A DNA stretch of 23,449 nucleotides from Actinobacteria bacterium 13_2_20CM_68_14 (GTDB lineage Bacteria > Actinomycetota > Thermoleophilia > Gaiellales > Gaiellaceae): contig MNDB01000056.1 in NCBI GenBank assembly GCA_001914705.1, positions 1-23,449 of the forward strand. The letters are read 5' to 3'. The notes under the pieces were generated by a model. That model had not been told where the DNA came from and made no database searches. It worked only from the letters and a program-made list of their open reading frames with translations. Position 1 is the stretch's first letter. Each line of letters opens with the position of its first letter. The position numbers and the translations under genes were made by a program. Below are positions 21,596-23,449 of the stretch, one piece after another.

Positions 21596-22309
21596 ATGGC
21601 GAAGGTCCTGATCATCGAAGACGACGAGGTGATCGCGTCGAGCATGGCGCAGCACCTGTCCGGGGCCGGTTTCGACCCGGTCACGGTCGGGCGCGGGGAG
21701 GTCGGGCTGGCGCGGCTCCGCTACGAGGCGCCCGACGTGCTCGTGCTCGATCTGATGCTCCCCGGGCTCGACGGCTGGAGCCTGATCGAGTCGGCACGCG
21801 CCGAGGGAATCGGCACTCCGATCATCGTCGTCAGCGCCCGCGGGACCGAGCACGACCGCGTCCACGCGCTTCAGATCGGGGCCGACGACTACCTGGTGAA
21901 GCCGTTCTCGATGAAGGAGCTCGTCGCGAGGGTGCAGGCCGCCGCCCGGCGCGGCGTGCGCGCACAGCAGGAAGAGCGCGGTGAGGCGATCGAGATCGAG
22001 GAGCTGCGGATCGACCCCCGTGAGGTGCAGGCCTACGTCGACGGCGAGAACGCCGAGCTGACGCCGACGGAGTTCCGGCTCCTCTACGCGCTCGCCCTCG
22101 ACCGCGGGCGGGTGACCACTCGCGACGAGCTGCTACAGAAGATCTGGGGACGGCGGGAGACCCACCGCGACCGGACGGTCGACGTCTTCGTGCGCCGGCT
22201 GCGCGACAAGATCGACCGCATCGCGCCGCGCCACACGTTCATCCAGACACGCTACGGCGTCGGGTACAAGTTGGAGCCCGTCGAAAAAGCCGGTCATCCC
22301 GAGGAGTAA
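21596..22309 (+). CDS. OmpR/PhoB-family response regulator
   Basis: A 237-residue two-domain regulator. The receiver domain has Asp9/Asp10 (LIIEDDEVIASS), phosphoacceptor Asp52 (VLVLDLMLPGLDGW), the Ser in IVVSARG and Lys in GADDYLVKPFSMKEL. The C-terminal winged helix (from about residue 135) has AELTPTEFRLLYALALDRGR, then LLQKIWG, HRDRTVDVFVRRLRDKID and the closing TRYGVGYKLE. This is the OmpR/PhoB subfamily. Its position beside a PhoR-like kinase and the pst genes makes it the likely activator at the two PHO boxes (the PhoP of other actinobacteria). The start ATG 21596 is 13 nt from the kinase start on the other strand, with only a weak Shine-Dalgarno (AAGGTAGGTG). Confidence 0.93.
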   Translation: MAKVLIIEDDEVIASSMAQHLSGAGFDPVTVGRGEVGLARLRYEAPDVLVLDLMLPGLDGWSLIESARAEGIGTPIIVVSARGTEHDRVHALQIGADDYLVKPFSMKELVARVQAAARRGVRAQQEERGEAIEIEELRIDPREVQAYVDGENAELTPTEFRLLYALALDRGRVTTRDELLQKIWGRRETHRDRTVDVFVRRLRDKIDRIAPRHTFIQTRYGVGYKLEPVEKAGHPEE

Positions 22310-22321
22310 GATCAAGGGGCA

Positions 22322-22666
22322 ATGCGCACGATGAGGCCCATCCACGACGAGAGTTGCTCGGTCGCCGCGTGCGCCGAAATCATCGGCGCGAAATGGACCG
22401 CGCTCCTCGTCCATGACCTGTCCGAGGGGCCACGGCGCTTCTCGGAGCTCGAGCACTCCTGCGCCGGCATCAGCCCGCGGACGCTGTCGGAACGTCTGCG
22501 CGCGCTCGAGGACGAGAGAATCGTCGAGCGCCACAGCTATGCGGAGTCCCCGCCGCGGGTCGAGTACGAGCTGACCGCGAAGGGCGACGCGCTCCTGCCG
22601 ATCATCGAGGAGATGCGCCGCTTCGGGCACTCCTGGCTGGTGGAAGAGCCGGCCGCAGTCAGCTAG
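22322..22666 (+). CDS. HxlR-family winged-helix transcriptional regulator
   Basis: A 114-residue DNA-binding protein. It has the HxlR hallmark order: Cys residues at 12 and 17 in DESCSVAACAEIIGAKWT, then LLVHDLSEGPRRFSELEHSC, the recognition region GISPRTLSERLRALEDERIV, the wing RVEYELTAKGDALLPIIEEM, and a C-terminal helix. In related regulators (YodB, HypR) an N-terminal Cys senses electrophiles or oxidants; Cys12 occupies that position. The start ATG 22322 lies 12 nt after the response regulator stop with AAGGGGC just before it, so it may be read from the same transcript; ATG 22331 is an alternative. No target is evident, and its stop is shared in CTAG with the converging peptidase gene. 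Confidence 0.92.
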   Translation: MRTMRPIHDESCSVAACAEIIGAKWTALLVHDLSEGPRRFSELEHSCAGISPRTLSERLRALEDERIVERHSYAESPPRVEYELTAKGDALLPIIEEMRRFGHSWLVEEPAAVS

Positions 22667-23449
22667 AGCGCCGCGAACGCCGTATAGAGCTCGGCTGCGG
22701 CCTTGACGCCTAGTGGCAGGTAATCGGCGAGCAGGTTCTCATTCGGAGAGTGGATGTTCGAGTCCGGCAGCGCGAAGCCAGTCACGATCGTCGGAATCCC
22801 CTTGTCGGCGAGTGCGGGCACGATCGGCAGCGTCCCGCCGCTGCGAACGAGGAGCGGCCGGCGGCCGACCACGCGCTCGAACGCGTCCAAGCCGAGCTGC
22901 ACGACCTGCGAATCCGGATCGATGAGCCCTGACGGCGACGACGAGAGCCGGGTGATCTCGAGCTCCGCTCCCTCGGGCGCCGCCTCACGCAGCAGCCGCT
23001 CGGCCTCCGCGGCGATCTGGTCGGGATCTTGCCCGGGGGCGAGCCGGATCGAGACGTTCGCGTGCGCCTCGGCCGGCAAGACGGTCTTCTGCAGGTGCGG
23101 CGACCCACCCTCGATCCCGTTCACGTCGAGGGAGGGTTCCGCAAAGGTGCGGAGGTAGAACTCGTCCTCCGCGGTGGCGTCCATCGGGCGCGCGCCTTGG
23201 GCGGCGAGCTCTTCGGGTCCGGGCGTCAGCTCCGCCCAAGCGGCCAGCTCGGTCTCCGTCGGTGGTGCGATTCCCGCACGCAGCGGCTCCGGTAGCCGCC
23301 CTTCCTTGGCCAGCACGGCAGCCAGCGTCTGCACGAGCGCGTGGAGCGCGTTCAGCGCCGCGCCGCCGAAGATCCCGGAGTGGAAGTCGCGTTCCCCGGT
23401 CCTGACGCGGACGTGGAAGTAGATGAGCCCCCGCGTCGCCACGTTGAAC
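22663..23449 (-). CDS. M20-family metallopeptidase / dipeptidase, 5' truncated by window edge
   Basis: About 261 C-terminal residues of a protein whose frame continues past the right end of the window. The dimerisation (lid) domain opens with GLIYFHVRVRTGERDFHSGI, then FGGAALNALHALVQTLAAVL, as in M20 dipeptidases of the CNDP/DUG1 type. Later blocks are IEGGSPHLQKTVLPAEAHAN, LVRSGGTLPIVPALADKGI and the metal-ligand HSPNENLLADYLPLG near the C-terminus. The zinc-binding HxD and EE motifs of the N-terminal half are outside the window. It probably cleaves small peptides or N-acyl amino acids in the cytoplasm. A GTG at 23442 is internal and not a start, because it lies inside the conserved strand. 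The stop overlaps the HxlR gene stop in CTAG. Confidence 0.9.
   Translation of the reverse strand, partial: FNVATRGLIYFHVRVRTGERDFHSGIFGGAALNALHALVQTLAAVLAKEGRLPEPLRAGIAPPTETELAAWAELTPGPEELAAQGARPMDATAEDEFYLRTFAEPSLDVNGIEGGSPHLQKTVLPAEAHANVSIRLAPGQDPDQIAAEAERLLREAAPEGAELEITRLSSSPSGLIDPDSQVVQLGLDAFERVVGRRPLLVRSGGTLPIVPALADKGIPTIVTGFALPDSNIHSPNENLLADYLPLGVKAAAELYTAFAAL

Noticed and set aside
21583..21684. N-terminal extension of the histidine kinase
   Set aside because: It would translate the complement of the response regulator receiver domain and adds no sensor or membrane segment.
1..23449. Mobile element, prophage, defence island or RNA genes
   Set aside because: No transposase, integrase, phage structural, restriction or toxin-antitoxin motifs were seen, and no tRNA-like cloverleaf or rRNA segment was recognised by eye.

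Overview
This is a gene-dense, high-G+C window (about two-thirds G+C by eye). It suggests an actinobacterial chromosome, and the mix of families and non-ATG starts (many GTG, several TTG) points to class Thermoleophilia (Gaiellales or Solirubrobacterales-like). That placement is inference from gene families, not from a marker gene. I see no rRNA, tRNA, CRISPR array, transposase, phage gene or replication origin.

Left part (1-9267): the end of a conserved actinobacterial protein of unknown function; an opposing pair encoding a phytoene-desaturase/PYROXD2-like flavoprotein and a small membrane-anchored hypothetical; a secreted beta-propeller-like protein; a minus-strand unit of SAM methyltransferase, a gutted second methyltransferase copy and a stand-alone LigD-type polymerase/primase, joined by overlapping stops and starts; an acyl-CoA dehydrogenase; a candidate 26-residue hydrophobic peptide; and a DUF1326-DUF2182-DUF1326 operon rich in Cys, His and Met, which looks like an uncharacterised metal-handling module. 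Divergent from that operon is a YtcJ-type amidohydrolase (9268-10809).

Right part (10810-22309): a phosphate and polyphosphate island. A REP-like palindromic cluster and a hairpin precede a PHO box (GTTCACC-type repeats at 11-nt spacing), then ppk1 and a ppx/gppA-type phosphatase. Facing them is a minus-strand pair, CYTH-CHAD protein and SixA-like phosphatase. A truncated ATP-grasp (RimK-type) gene lies between this pair and phoU. The Pst transporter is split: pstC-pstA-pstB-phoU run leftward and pstS runs rightward, with a second PHO box in the shared promoter region. A short, sensorless PhoR-like kinase and a PhoB/PhoP-like response regulator follow, divergent with about 13 bp between their starts. 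The likely logic is that the two-component pair reads phosphate status through PstSCAB-PhoU and drives phosphate uptake and polyphosphate turnover from the PHO boxes.

Right end: an HxlR-family regulator converging on a partial M20 peptidase.

Striking features: four of seven convergent junctions share their two stop codons in a CTAG palindrome; two gene remnants (methyltransferase, ATP-grasp) survive in intergenic positions; the SixA-like enzyme has Gln where the second catalytic His is expected; and the histidine kinase has no sensor domain.
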